From Sulfitobacter sp. (lineage in GTDB: Bacteria; Pseudomonadota; Alphaproteobacteria; Rhodobacterales; Rhodobacteraceae): a stretch of DNA of 24,746 nucleotides. The number at the start of each line of letters is the position of its first letter. Position 1 is the first letter of the stretch. Location: the NCBI GenBank assembly GCA_024636395.1, contig JAGXHD010000210.1:1-24746 (forward strand), given 5' to 3'. The translations under genes were made by a program, and so were the position numbers. A model generated the notes under the pieces. That model was not told the origin of the DNA. It saw nothing but the letters and a program-made list of their open reading frames with translations, and searched no databases. Below are positions 7,862 to 15,003 of this stretch, piece by piece.

Positions 7862-8671
7862 GTGACAGACATCCACAAGGGTCGCACGACAAAAGACGGC
7901 ATCCGCATCCACGAGGAGAGCGATTTTGTCGCCATGCGCGCGGCAGGACACCTCGCTGCGACGATCCTGGACGAGATCGCCGAGCATGTGACCGTGGGCC
8001 AGACCACCGGCGAGCTTGACCGCATCATAGAAGAGAAAGTCATTGCCGCAGGCGCCATATCCGCCACAAAAGGATACAAGGGCTACCAACACGCGAGCTG
8101 CATCTCGATCAACCATGTGGTGTGCCACGGGATTCCTGGCGACAAAAAGCTGAAAGACGGCGACATCGTCAACATCGACGTGACCGTAGTCGTCGACGGC
8201 TGGTTCGGGGATACCTCGCGCATGTACGTGGCCGGAAAGCTGGCCCGCAAACCCGAGCGCCTGATCGAGATCACCCATGACGCCCTGATGAAGGGAATCG
8301 AAGTGGTCAAACCGGGCAATACCTTCGGCGATATCGGCCATGCCATCCAGACCTTCGTGGAAGGGCACCGCATGTCGGTGGTCACCGATTTTTGCGGCCA
8401 CGGCCTTGGCCGCGTGTTTCATGCCCCACCTAATGTGCTGCACTATGGCCGGGCGGGTACGAAGCCTGTGCTGGAGCCTGGTATGTTCTTCACGATCGAG
8501 CCGATGGTGAACCTTGGCCGCGCCGAGACCAAGACGCTCGCAGATGACTGGACAGCTGTGACCCGCGATAAATCCCTGTCCGCACAGTTCGAGCACTCCA
8601 TCGGCGTGACCGAGGACGGCTGCGAGATTTTCACCCTCTCGCCGGCAGGCAAGTTCCACCCGACCTATTGA
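7862..8671 (+). CDS. map: Methionine aminopeptidase, type I
   Basis: This cytoplasmic metalloprotease removes the initiator methionine from nascent proteins. With the GTG start at 7862 the protein has 269 residues. The dinuclear metal site is complete: D106, D117, H180, E213 and E244, with the substrate-contact H89; the spacing is identical to that in E. coli Map. The GTG is preferred over the in-frame ATG at 7850 because GGAGAG (7852-7857) would serve as its ribosome site and would be part of the coding region otherwise; ATG 7850 has no such site. The N-terminus carries a short extra segment (VTDIHKGRTTKDG) compared with E. coli. It follows sfsA on the same strand, and its stop overlaps a small convergent ORF. 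Confidence 0.95.
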   Translation: MTDIHKGRTTKDGIRIHEESDFVAMRAAGHLAATILDEIAEHVTVGQTTGELDRIIEEKVIAAGAISATKGYKGYQHASCISINHVVCHGIPGDKKLKDGDIVNIDVTVVVDGWFGDTSRMYVAGKLARKPERLIEITHDALMKGIEVVKPGNTFGDIGHAIQTFVEGHRMSVVTDFCGHGLGRVFHAPPNVLHYGRAGTKPVLEPGMFFTIEPMVNLGRAETKTLADDWTAVTRDKSLSAQFEHSIGVTEDGCEIFTLSPAGKFHPTY

Positions 8672-8853
8672 TCGTCCAGATCGCGCTGCATCATTCGTTT
8701 TAGCAGCAGTGACAGGACAGTTTCACCGCACAGCGGCGTGACGCAGTCACTGATCAAAACCGGCGCGCCGAATGGCTTCGGATTAGGCAGGCGTGGCGTC
8801 TGCGTTTTTGTGCGCTCGCGCGCCCAGAATGCTGAGGAAGTTGCATCGGTCAT
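8665..8853 (-). CDS. Small hypothetical protein (62 aa)
   Basis: A possible 62-residue protein beginning MTDATSSAFWARER, with a proline-rich middle (TPRLPNPKPFGAP) and a hydrophobic, then charged C-terminus (VLSLLLKRMMQRDLDDQ). It fills the otherwise empty space between map and rsmD, in the rsmD direction, and overlaps the map stop tail to tail by seven bases. I do not recognise the family. No clear Shine-Dalgarno sequence precedes the ATG (upstream GCTAGGCTCGTTTT is weak). Two cysteines (CVTPLC) are present. It could be a real cotranscribed gene or a chance frame in GC-rich sequence. Confidence 0.4.
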   Translation of the reverse strand: MTDATSSAFWARERTKTQTPRLPNPKPFGAPVLISDCVTPLCGETVLSLLLKRMMQRDLDDQ

Positions 8854-8922
8854 AAAACGAGCCTAGCGCAAACAGACGGGTTTCGTCAAAGCATCCGCCA
8901 CGCGCCCCGAATTTCGGCCGTC

Positions 8923-9474
8923 TCAATCGACCGTCAGCAGTGTCACATAGGTATCGCCGTATTTGCGCCGGTCAGTGCGGGTGAACCCCGCAGGCGCATC
9001 CATCGGTGCGCTTTCCTCCCAGACGACCGTGGCTCCCTTCGTAAGCCACCCACCTGCGAGCACCGCCGCCAGCGCCTGCTGCCCCATTCCCTTGCCGTAG
9101 GGCGGATCGAGAAACACCAGATCAAAGGGTGCGGCGGGCCACGCACCCAAACCCGTCACATCGTTGCGCATGATCGCAGTCGTGTCTCGCACCCGCAGCT
9201 TCTCGATATTCTGCGCGATGAGCTTTTGCGCGACGCGACCGTTCTCGACGAACACGGCCTCATGCGCACCGCGCGAGAGCGCCTCCAACCCCAGCGCACC
9301 CGTGCCTGCAAACAGATCCAGCACGCGCGCACCGTGGATCACATCGAGATGGGTCAGCATGGAGAATAAGCTTTCGCGCACCCGATCAGAGGTAGGGCGC
9401 AGGTGCGCGGCCGCATCCCCTTTTCCTACATCGGCAAGAACAGTGCCGCGATATGTGCCCGCGATGATCCTCAC
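8923..9474 (-). CDS. rsmD: 16S rRNA (guanine(966)-N(2))-methyltransferase
   Basis: This enzyme methylates G966 of 16S rRNA during 30S maturation, using S-adenosylmethionine. The 183 residues match the RsmD size. Motifs: RPTSDRVRESLF (26-37), the SAM-binding LDLFAGTGALGLEAL (52-66), and DPPYGKG (123-129), the NPPY/DPPY catalytic motif of amino-methyltransferases. The N-terminus MRIIAGTYRG is the normal family start. Its start codon overlaps the stop of the upstream flavoprotein gene by four bases (ATGA), an odd pairing of rRNA modification with a redox enzyme that suggests coupled translation rather than shared function. Confidence 0.94.
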   Translation of the reverse strand: MRIIAGTYRGTVLADVGKGDAAAHLRPTSDRVRESLFSMLTHLDVIHGARVLDLFAGTGALGLEALSRGAHEAVFVENGRVAQKLIAQNIEKLRVRDTTAIMRNDVTGLGAWPAAPFDLVFLDPPYGKGMGQQALAAVLAGGWLTKGATVVWEESAPMDAPAGFTRTDRRKYGDTYVTLLTVD

Positions 9475-10679
9475 GCGGTCAGTAGCGCTTTCATATCGGT
9501 TTGTGGATCGGCGATTAGTGCCGGATCTGGTGATTTGCCTGCCTCGATCAGCCGCTTGCCCACCATGTAGCCGCGTGGATCATTCGCCGCATCCACGGCC
9601 AGCAACTCCGTCCCCCGGTAGTACCAGAACGAGACCGGGCCAGGCGCTACTCCACGCGTCACGACGCGGTCATAGCCGGTGTTCAGCCCTGCGATCTGTA
9701 GCTTTACGTCATATTGATCAGACCAGAACCACGGCTTGGCGTAATATTCCTTCTGCCCACCCATCAGGTTTTCGGCCACGATCTCGGCTTGGTCAATGGC
9801 GTTCGGTACACTCTCGAGCCTGATGCGCCGCCCGCGATAGGGAAACGAGGCGCAATCGCCCGCAGCCCAGACATGGGGCGCACTCGTCCGTCCGTGGCTG
9901 TCTACCGCGATACCGTTATCAAGCGTGATCCCCGCCGCCTCGGCCAGCGCTGTGGCAGGGGCGATGCCGACGCCCACGATCACGAAATCAACCTCAAGCG
10001 TGACACCATCCGTGAGGACAGCGCCGCTCACCGCCCCCTCTCCGGTCAAACGTTCGAGACCAACCCCTTCGCGCAGCATCACACCGTGCGTCTGGTGCAG
10101 ATATCGAAAGAAATCCGACGTCTCGGGCGCGGCTACCCGCTGCAAGATTCGCGGCGCCATCTCGACCAGCGTCACCTCCAGCCCCAGCTTGGCCGCGACC
10201 GAGGCCGCCTCCAGACCGATATAGCCGCCCCCGACGATCAGCACCCGCGCACCGGCTTTGAACCGCGGGGCCATCGCATCCACATCGGCCAGATTGCGCA
10301 CCACATGCACGCCGTCAAGCGCGCCGCCGATGGCAGCGGGGAGCCGGTGCGGCACTGATCCTGTCGTCAGCACCAGATCGTCATAGGCAAGCGGTTCGCC
10401 GTCCACGGTGATCTGCTGCGCCTGCACGTCAATCGCCTCCACCGTGGCCCCGAGCCGCAGATCAATGTCGTACTCAGCGTAAAAACTCTGCGGTCGCAGA
10501 TAGAGCCGCTCAAGCTCCATGTCGCCCATCAGATACGCTTTGGACAACGGAGGGCGCTGATAGGGGGGCTGCGGCTCTGCGCCGATCAGAGTGATCTTAC
10601 CCTCGAACCCATCATTACGCAGTTTTGCAACACACGAAGATCCTGCCTGCCCCGCTCCGATCACAACGACATGGTGCAT
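9471..10679 (-). CDS. FAD-dependent NAD(P)H:ferredoxin reductase-type oxidoreductase
   Basis: A 402-residue flavoprotein of the putidaredoxin/rhodocoxin/ferredoxin reductase group (pyridine nucleotide-disulfide oxidoreductase class without the redox disulfide). The FAD fold starts with VVVIGAGQAGSSC (4-16). YQRPPLSK (40-47) is a family hallmark. The NAD(P) fold carries LIVGGGYIGLEAA (147-159), the second FAD contact is WAAGDCA near 270, and the final 80 residues form the Reductase_C domain. Such enzymes pass electrons from NADH to a 2Fe-2S ferredoxin that feeds a P450 or oxygenase; neither partner is in this window. AGGAGA precedes the ATG. It is divergent from the peroxiredoxin gene with 88 bases between starts and overlaps rsmD by four bases. 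Confidence 0.9.
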   Translation of the reverse strand: MHHVVVIGAGQAGSSCVAKLRNDGFEGKITLIGAEPQPPYQRPPLSKAYLMGDMELERLYLRPQSFYAEYDIDLRLGATVEAIDVQAQQITVDGEPLAYDDLVLTTGSVPHRLPAAIGGALDGVHVVRNLADVDAMAPRFKAGARVLIVGGGYIGLEAASVAAKLGLEVTLVEMAPRILQRVAAPETSDFFRYLHQTHGVMLREGVGLERLTGEGAVSGAVLTDGVTLEVDFVIVGVGIAPATALAEAAGITLDNGIAVDSHGRTSAPHVWAAGDCASFPYRGRRIRLESVPNAIDQAEIVAENLMGGQKEYYAKPWFWSDQYDVKLQIAGLNTGYDRVVTRGVAPGPVSFWYYRGTELLAVDAANDPRGYMVGKRLIEAGKSPDPALIADPQTDMKALLTA

Positions 10680-10767
10680 GGTAAATCTCCTTGTTGCTCT
10701 GGCCCTGCTTGTGCGCGCACCCTATAACTCGGACAATAACAAACACAATCACATGAAAGGTCACACC

Positions 10768-11256
10768 ATGCCGATTTCCCAAGGCGACACACTGCCCGAT
10801 GCCACACTCGTCAAAATGGGCGCCGACGGCCCCGCGCCTGTCACGATCAGCGAGCTGACCAAGGGCCGCAAGGTCGTGGTGTTCGCCGTGCCAGGCGCCT
10901 TCACGCCCACGTGCCACTCCGCCCATGTACCGAGCTTCGTGCGCACAAAAGATCAGTTTGACGCAAAAGGCGTCGACGAGATCATCTGCGTATCGTGCAA
11001 CGACCCCTTCGTGATGCAGGCTTGGGGCGAAGCCACTGGTGCCACTGCGGCGGGCATCACCATGCTGGGCGATGCCTCGTCCGAATTCACGAAAGCCTTG
11101 GGCATGGACTTCGACGCGCCGCCCGCAGGCCTCGTCGCACGCTCCAAGCGCTACGCGATGCTGGTAGAGGACGGGAAAGTGACACTGCTGCAAGCCGAAG
11201 AAAGCCCCGGCGTCTGCGAAGTGTCAGGCGGGGAAAGCCTGCTCGCAAACATGTAG
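10768..11256 (+). CDS. Peroxiredoxin, Prx5 (AhpC/TSA) type
   Basis: A 162-residue thiol peroxidase that reduces hydrogen peroxide and alkyl hydroperoxides in the cytoplasm, with glutaredoxin or thioredoxin as likely reductant. The peroxidatic cysteine is C49 in PGAFTPTCH (42-50). Further cysteines are C74, C77 and C150; C150 sits in GVCEVSGGESLL, the position of the resolving cysteine in animal Prx5, while C74 is the conserved second cysteine of plant PrxII. C77 gives an extra CVSC motif where most relatives have V. The frame is open to 10591; the ATG at 10768 is chosen because AAAGG lies eight bases upstream and MPISQGDTLPDATL is the normal start (ATG 10753 would add five residues and lacks a site). 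A hairpin terminator follows. Confidence 0.93.
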   Translation: MPISQGDTLPDATLVKMGADGPAPVTISELTKGRKVVVFAVPGAFTPTCHSAHVPSFVRTKDQFDAKGVDEIICVSCNDPFVMQAWGEATGATAAGITMLGDASSEFTKALGMDFDAPPAGLVARSKRYAMLVEDGKVTLLQAEESPGVCEVSGGESLLANM

Positions 11257-11262
11257 CATATT

Positions 11263-11295
11263 GCCGGAGGGCCGCACACGCAGTGGCCCTCCGGC
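11263..11295. terminator. Hairpin between convergent peroxiredoxin and mscS genes
   Basis: GCCGGAGGGCC and GGCCCTCCGGC form a perfect 11-bp stem around an 11-base loop, seven bases after the peroxiredoxin stop and 18 bases from the mscS stop. The plus-strand tail is only CTTTC and the minus-strand tail has no T-run, so termination may be modest, but the stem is very stable and could protect or end both messages. Confidence 0.7.
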
Positions 11296-11313
11296 CTTTC
11301 AGAGTGAAGGCGA

Positions 11314-12171
11314 TCAGACTGATTTCGCCTGAACCATCGTGCGCGTGGGGAACGGAATATCAATGCCGCCCGCGTCGAGCGCTTCTTTGACATTACGGGT
11401 CATATCAGCGCGATATCCGAAATAGACGGACGCGTCGCACCAGACGCGAACCAGAAAATCGACCGAGCTGTCGCCAAGGTTCGTCACCTGAATAAATGGT
11501 GCAGGCTCGGTATAAGAGCGCTCGTCCGCCATGATCGTCTCGCGGATAATCTCCTCCGCAGCCTTCAGGTTCACGCCATATCCCACCCCAAACGTCCATT
11601 CCGCACGGCGGGTGCCATTGGTGGAATAGTTGGTGATGATATTGCCCCAAACCTGCGCATTTGGCACGATGACCTGAACGTTGCTTAGATCAGCAAGTTC
11701 GGTGAAATTCAGGCTGATCTCTTTGACAGTGCCCATCTCACCGGAAACCTCTACAAAGTCGCCGATTTTGATCGGGCGAAACAGGATCAGCATTACGCCC
11801 GCCGCCACATTCGACAGAGTCCCCTGCAATGCAAGACCGATCGCCAGACCCGCCGCACCGATGATCGCCACCACTGATGTGGTCTGGACCCCGAACGTGT
11901 TGAGCACGAACAGGATCGTAAAGCCCATGATCACATAGCGCGCGATCGAGGCAAGAAACTCAAACAGCATATCGTCTAGGTGCTTGTTCTTCTTGCTCAA
12001 TCTGACGATGCGGCCCTGAATCCAGACCGACACGGTCCAGCCCACGAAAAGGATCGTGATCGCCCCCAGAACCGAACCCGCAGCAGAGGCCATAGACTCA
12101 AGCGTCAGGATATCGAACACGGATCTGCCCTGCCAGATTTCCGTGCTCATCAGCTCATTCAACGTCTCCAT
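11314..12171 (-). CDS. mscS: MscS-family small-conductance mechanosensitive channel
   Basis: A 285-residue inner-membrane channel that opens under membrane tension and releases solutes on osmotic downshift. Three membrane helices are visible at about 28-50, 74-93 and 98-130. The third is the glycine/alanine-rich pore helix AIIGAAGLAIGLALQGTLSN, which runs into LFRPIKIGDFVEV, the start of the beta domain. The C-terminal IDIPFPTRTM is a family signature, and the size equals that of E. coli MscS (286). Its ATG is three bases after the stop of the pterin dehydratase gene, with only a weak ribosome site inside that gene's last codons, so translation is probably coupled. It is the last gene of the long minus-strand series and ends near a shared hairpin. 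Confidence 0.94.
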   Translation of the reverse strand: METLNELMSTEIWQGRSVFDILTLESMASAAGSVLGAITILFVGWTVSVWIQGRIVRLSKKNKHLDDMLFEFLASIARYVIMGFTILFVLNTFGVQTTSVVAIIGAAGLAIGLALQGTLSNVAAGVMLILFRPIKIGDFVEVSGEMGTVKEISLNFTELADLSNVQVIVPNAQVWGNIITNYSTNGTRRAEWTFGVGYGVNLKAAEEIIRETIMADERSYTEPAPFIQVTNLGDSSVDFLVRVWCDASVYFGYRADMTRNVKEALDAGGIDIPFPTRTMVQAKSV

Positions 12172-12174
12172 CGA

Positions 12175-12465
12175 TCAAAGCCCGTCCATTTTCCGCGCGA
12201 GCTTTGCGTCGAGTGTGCTGAGCCCGTCGACATCATGCGTCGTCAGCGTAACGGTCACCTTGTTGTAGACGTTCGACCATTCCGGATGATGGTTCCATTT
12301 CTCCGCCCAGATCGCGGCGCTGGTCATCCAGCCGAAGGCATGCGCGAAATCGTCAAACTGAAAGGTCTTCACGATCGCATCTTTGCCCTCCGCCATCTCC
12401 CAGCCATTTTGCAACAGCGGGTCCAGCAGCGGTCCCCTCGTTTCGGCGCTTAATTTCTCGGTCAT
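12175..12465 (-). CDS. phhB: Pterin-4a-carbinolamine dehydratase
   Basis: A 96-residue enzyme that dehydrates 4a-hydroxytetrahydrobiopterin, recycling the cofactor of aromatic amino-acid hydroxylases. The catalytic motif HHPEW (59-63) and H77 in the TLTTHDVDGLS segment (74-83) are intact. No phenylalanine hydroxylase lies in the window; many alphaproteobacteria carry such a gene without the hydroxylase, and a role with other pterin cofactors has been suggested for the family. It overlaps the upstream DUF482 gene by four bases and is followed after three bases by mscS, which makes it a tightly coupled internal gene. Confidence 0.92.
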   Translation of the reverse strand: MTEKLSAETRGPLLDPLLQNGWEMAEGKDAIVKTFQFDDFAHAFGWMTSAAIWAEKWNHHPEWSNVYNKVTVTLTTHDVDGLSTLDAKLARKMDGL

Positions 12466-13649
12466 TCCTGTTCCTCGATTCTCGTCTTCTTGAAAGGGCC
12501 ATAATCGGTCAGCACCTCGATTTCTTCGTCAACGGCGGCACGCTCTGCCGCCAGGTAATCTCCCACCGCGCGGGCAAATCCCGCATCACGCATCCAGTGA
12601 AGCGACCATGTCGGCGTGGGCAAATACCCGCGCGCCAGCTTATGCTCTCCCTGAGCGCCGGCTTCAACCGTACCGAGCCCCATCTCGATGGCCAGATCGA
12701 TGGCACGGTAATAGCACAGCTCGAAATGTAGGCAGGAATGATGCTCGATACAGCCCCAATATCTGCCATAAAGCGCATCGGCACCGATGAAATTCAGTGC
12801 TCCCGCGATCCAGCGCCCGTCGCGTTCGGCCAGCACCAACGCCATGTCACCGCGCAGCACCTCCTGAGCAATATTAAAGAACCGGCGGGTGAGATAGGGC
12901 GTGCCCCATTTGCGTGCGCCGGTATCCTGATAGAAAATCCAAAACGCCTCCCAATGCTCGGGCTGGATCGCATCGCCGGTAAACGTCTGGATGGTCCCGC
13001 CAAAATCCTGCGCGGTCGCACGCTCTTTGCGCATATTCTTGCGCTTGCGCGAACTGAGGCTGTTGAGGAACCTGTCAAAATCGGCGTAGCCATCATTGCG
13101 CCAATGAAACTGCTGGCTCTTGCGCGGCATCAGCCCTAACGCCTCTGCCCGCTGTGCTTCGTCGCCGGTGCAAAAGGTGATATTGACGGAGCTGAGATTG
13201 TTATTTTCAGTCAGCTGGACAGCGCCCTGAACCAGCGCATTAAACCCGACTTCCTCGAACCCCTCGCGCGTCAAAAACCGCCGCCCCGTTGCAGGCGTGT
13301 GTGGCACAGCGATCTGGAGCTTGGGGTAATAGCGCCCCCCCGCCCGCTCGTAGGCATGGGCGAAGGAATGATCGAAAATATACTCTCCCTGCGAATGCGA
13401 TTTCGCATAGAGCGGTGCCACACCGATGATATGGCCCCCGATGCGCGCGGTGAGATATTGCGGCTGCCATCCGGTGCCTGTGCCCACGCTGCCGCTGTCC
13501 TCGAGCGCCTTGAGAAACCGATGCGTCGTGAAAGGATCGTTCGGTCGCGCTCCGCTCGCCGCTTCAGGGCAGGCGCAGGCATCCCAGTCTGCCGCGTCAA
13601 TGTCCGACAGTGACTGGATGATCGTGATTTCGACCTCTTGCGCGCTCAT
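12462..13649 (-). CDS. FemAB-like acyltransferase family protein (DUF482 / COG3146)
   Basis: A 395-residue protein of the GNAT-superfamily group annotated as putative peptidoglycan biosynthesis or recognition protein. Recognisable segments are ARIGGHIIGVAPLYAKSHS with the following GEYIFDHSFAHAYERAG near 90-120, the basic SSRKRKNMRKER near 198-209, and the C-terminal LGTVEAGAQGEHKLARGYLPT, all typical of the family. By relation to FemAB and GNAT enzymes it probably transfers an aminoacyl or acyl group, but no member has a well-established substrate. It has no signal peptide or membrane segment, so it should be cytoplasmic. A GGGA ribosome site lies upstream of the ATG. It sits 55 bases after the phosphodiesterase gene and overlaps the pterin dehydratase by four bases. 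Confidence 0.85.
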   Translation of the reverse strand: MSAQEVEITIIQSLSDIDAADWDACACPEAASGARPNDPFTTHRFLKALEDSGSVGTGTGWQPQYLTARIGGHIIGVAPLYAKSHSQGEYIFDHSFAHAYERAGGRYYPKLQIAVPHTPATGRRFLTREGFEEVGFNALVQGAVQLTENNNLSSVNITFCTGDEAQRAEALGLMPRKSQQFHWRNDGYADFDRFLNSLSSRKRKNMRKERATAQDFGGTIQTFTGDAIQPEHWEAFWIFYQDTGARKWGTPYLTRRFFNIAQEVLRGDMALVLAERDGRWIAGALNFIGADALYGRYWGCIEHHSCLHFELCYYRAIDLAIEMGLGTVEAGAQGEHKLARGYLPTPTWSLHWMRDAGFARAVGDYLAAERAAVDEEIEVLTDYGPFKKTRIEEQE

Positions 13650-13704
13650 CTTTGTATCCCTGTTGCGACCTTGAGCGCTAAAGGTGGCACGCGCGGCGCG
13701 ATGT

Positions 13705-14478
13705 TCAAGCGCGCGGATCGGCCAGATAGCCCTCGAAGGTGATGTTATCCGCCACCAGCCGCGCCTGTGCTTCCTCGGCCGCGCTGTACACGGTCCAGCA
13801 AAAGATCACCGCACCCGCCTGTTTGATCTCGGCCACACGCGGGCGGTCCAGATCGTCCATCTCGTGGCTGATGAAACACGCGCCCACACGCTCGTAATCA
13901 GGGATCGCCCGCAGCGCCATGCAAAGCCGCTCCGGCAGTGCAGGCCATTCTGCGGACCTGTAAGCAGAAGTGGTGAGCCCGCGCGGCACATCGGGGCACA
14001 GCACCTGCATCGCCGCCACCGAGTGGGGATTGAACGACATCACTGCCACGTCGCCCTTGTACCGGCGAAGGGCACGCGCCGTCGCCCGTTCCAGCGCGCC
14101 TACGCGAGGGCCCATCATACCGTCCTGATCCTTGATCTCTATCAGCAGAGGTACACGGCCTCCGACCAGCGCAAGAACTTCGACAAGATCCGGAATACCC
14201 TCTGTCCCGCCAAGTAGCGGCGTGGATTTGAGCGCACTTGCCGTGGAGAGCCGCACATGCCCCTGAACGCCCGTAAGGCGCTCAAGAGCGTTGTCATGAA
14301 ACACCATTGCAACGCCATCATTGCTGAGCTGCACATCAATTTCGATGCCGTATCCTGCCGCGATCGCGGCACGGATGGCCGCACGCGAATTCTCGGGCCG
14401 CTCCTGCGCTACATCGTGCAGCGCACGGTGGGCAAAGGGAGCGGCGAAAAAACTGCGCGGCAGGACAGGCAATGTCAT
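13705..14478 (-). CDS. ugpQ: Glycerophosphodiester phosphodiesterase
   Basis: This enzyme hydrolyses glycerophosphodiesters, the deacylation products of phospholipids, to glycerol-3-phosphate and an alcohol. At 257 residues it has the size of cytoplasmic UgpQ and no signal peptide. The catalytic and metal-binding set is present: HR at 17-18, EN at 29-30, E46 and D48 in GIEIDVQ, HD at 61-62 and the later EIK in LLIEIKDQ. The start codon overlaps the stop of the RidA-like gene by four bases. No ugp transporter genes are nearby, so recycling of internal lipid headgroups is as likely as use of imported glycerophosphodiesters. It is followed by the DUF482 gene. Confidence 0.93.
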   Translation of the reverse strand: MTLPVLPRSFFAAPFAHRALHDVAQERPENSRAAIRAAIAAGYGIEIDVQLSNDGVAMVFHDNALERLTGVQGHVRLSTASALKSTPLLGGTEGIPDLVEVLALVGGRVPLLIEIKDQDGMMGPRVGALERATARALRRYKGDVAVMSFNPHSVAAMQVLCPDVPRGLTTSAYRSAEWPALPERLCMALRAIPDYERVGACFISHEMDDLDRPRVAEIKQAGAVIFCWTVYSAAEEAQARLVADNITFEGYLADPRA

Positions 14479-14933
14479 TGAATTTCGAAGATGCCTTCGA
14501 TCTCTACAGCGACGCCCAGAGGCAACGCGCCCGCCGACACCGCCGAGCGCGCATGGCGACCCGCATCCCCCAGCACATCGACCAGGAAATCTGAGCAGCC
14601 GTTGACGACTGAGGGTTGTTCGGTGAAGTCTTTCGTTGAGTTTACAAAACCCGTGAGTTTCACGACCCGCTTGAGCCGGTCGATATCACCGCCGCAGGCA
14701 GCTTTGACCTGGGCAAGAAGCTGTAGTGCGCAGGTCTGCGCGGCGGCGGCGCCTTGCTCAACTGTCATATTGTCACCGAGCACGCCAAGAATCAGGCCAT
14801 CGGCATTGCGCGAAATCTGCCCGGACACATAGACCGTGTTCCCGACCTGCACGAAGGGCACGTAATTGGCCGCGGGCGCGGACGCATCCGGCAGGGTGAT
14901 CCCCTTGTCTTTCAGGCTCTGTGAAATGCTCAT
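14475..14933 (-). CDS. RidA family (YjgF/YER057c/UK114) protein
   Basis: A 152-residue RidA-fold protein. Canonical RidA hydrolyses reactive enamine/imine intermediates made by PLP enzymes. The catalytic arginine is R129 and the partner glutamate is E144, with the 15-residue spacing of E. coli RidA (R105, E120). It is about 25 residues longer than classical RidA, with an extended N-terminus (SQSLKDKGITLPDASAPAANYVP), which matches the divergent subgroup rather than RidA itself; the true substrate is therefore uncertain. GGAAAG lies upstream of the ATG. It heads a gene chain, RidA-phosphodiesterase-DUF482-pterin dehydratase-mscS, and starts 70 bases after the stop of the secretion adaptor gene. 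Confidence 0.9.
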   Translation of the reverse strand: MSISQSLKDKGITLPDASAPAANYVPFVQVGNTVYVSGQISRNADGLILGVLGDNMTVEQGAAAAQTCALQLLAQVKAACGGDIDRLKRVVKLTGFVNSTKDFTEQPSVVNGCSDFLVDVLGDAGRHARSAVSAGALPLGVAVEIEGIFEIQ

Positions 14934-15003
14934 CGTATCTTTCCTCTCATGCGTTGCGTTATTGGACGCTACCGCCCTTGGCGCGCCGCCGAAAGAGCGC
15001 GTT

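Noticed and set aside
10680..10767. Possible promoter elements (TATAAC, ACAATA) between the flavoprotein and peroxiredoxin genes
   Set aside because: No -35 partner at a sensible distance could be found for either element, so no promoter is called although one must exist nearby.
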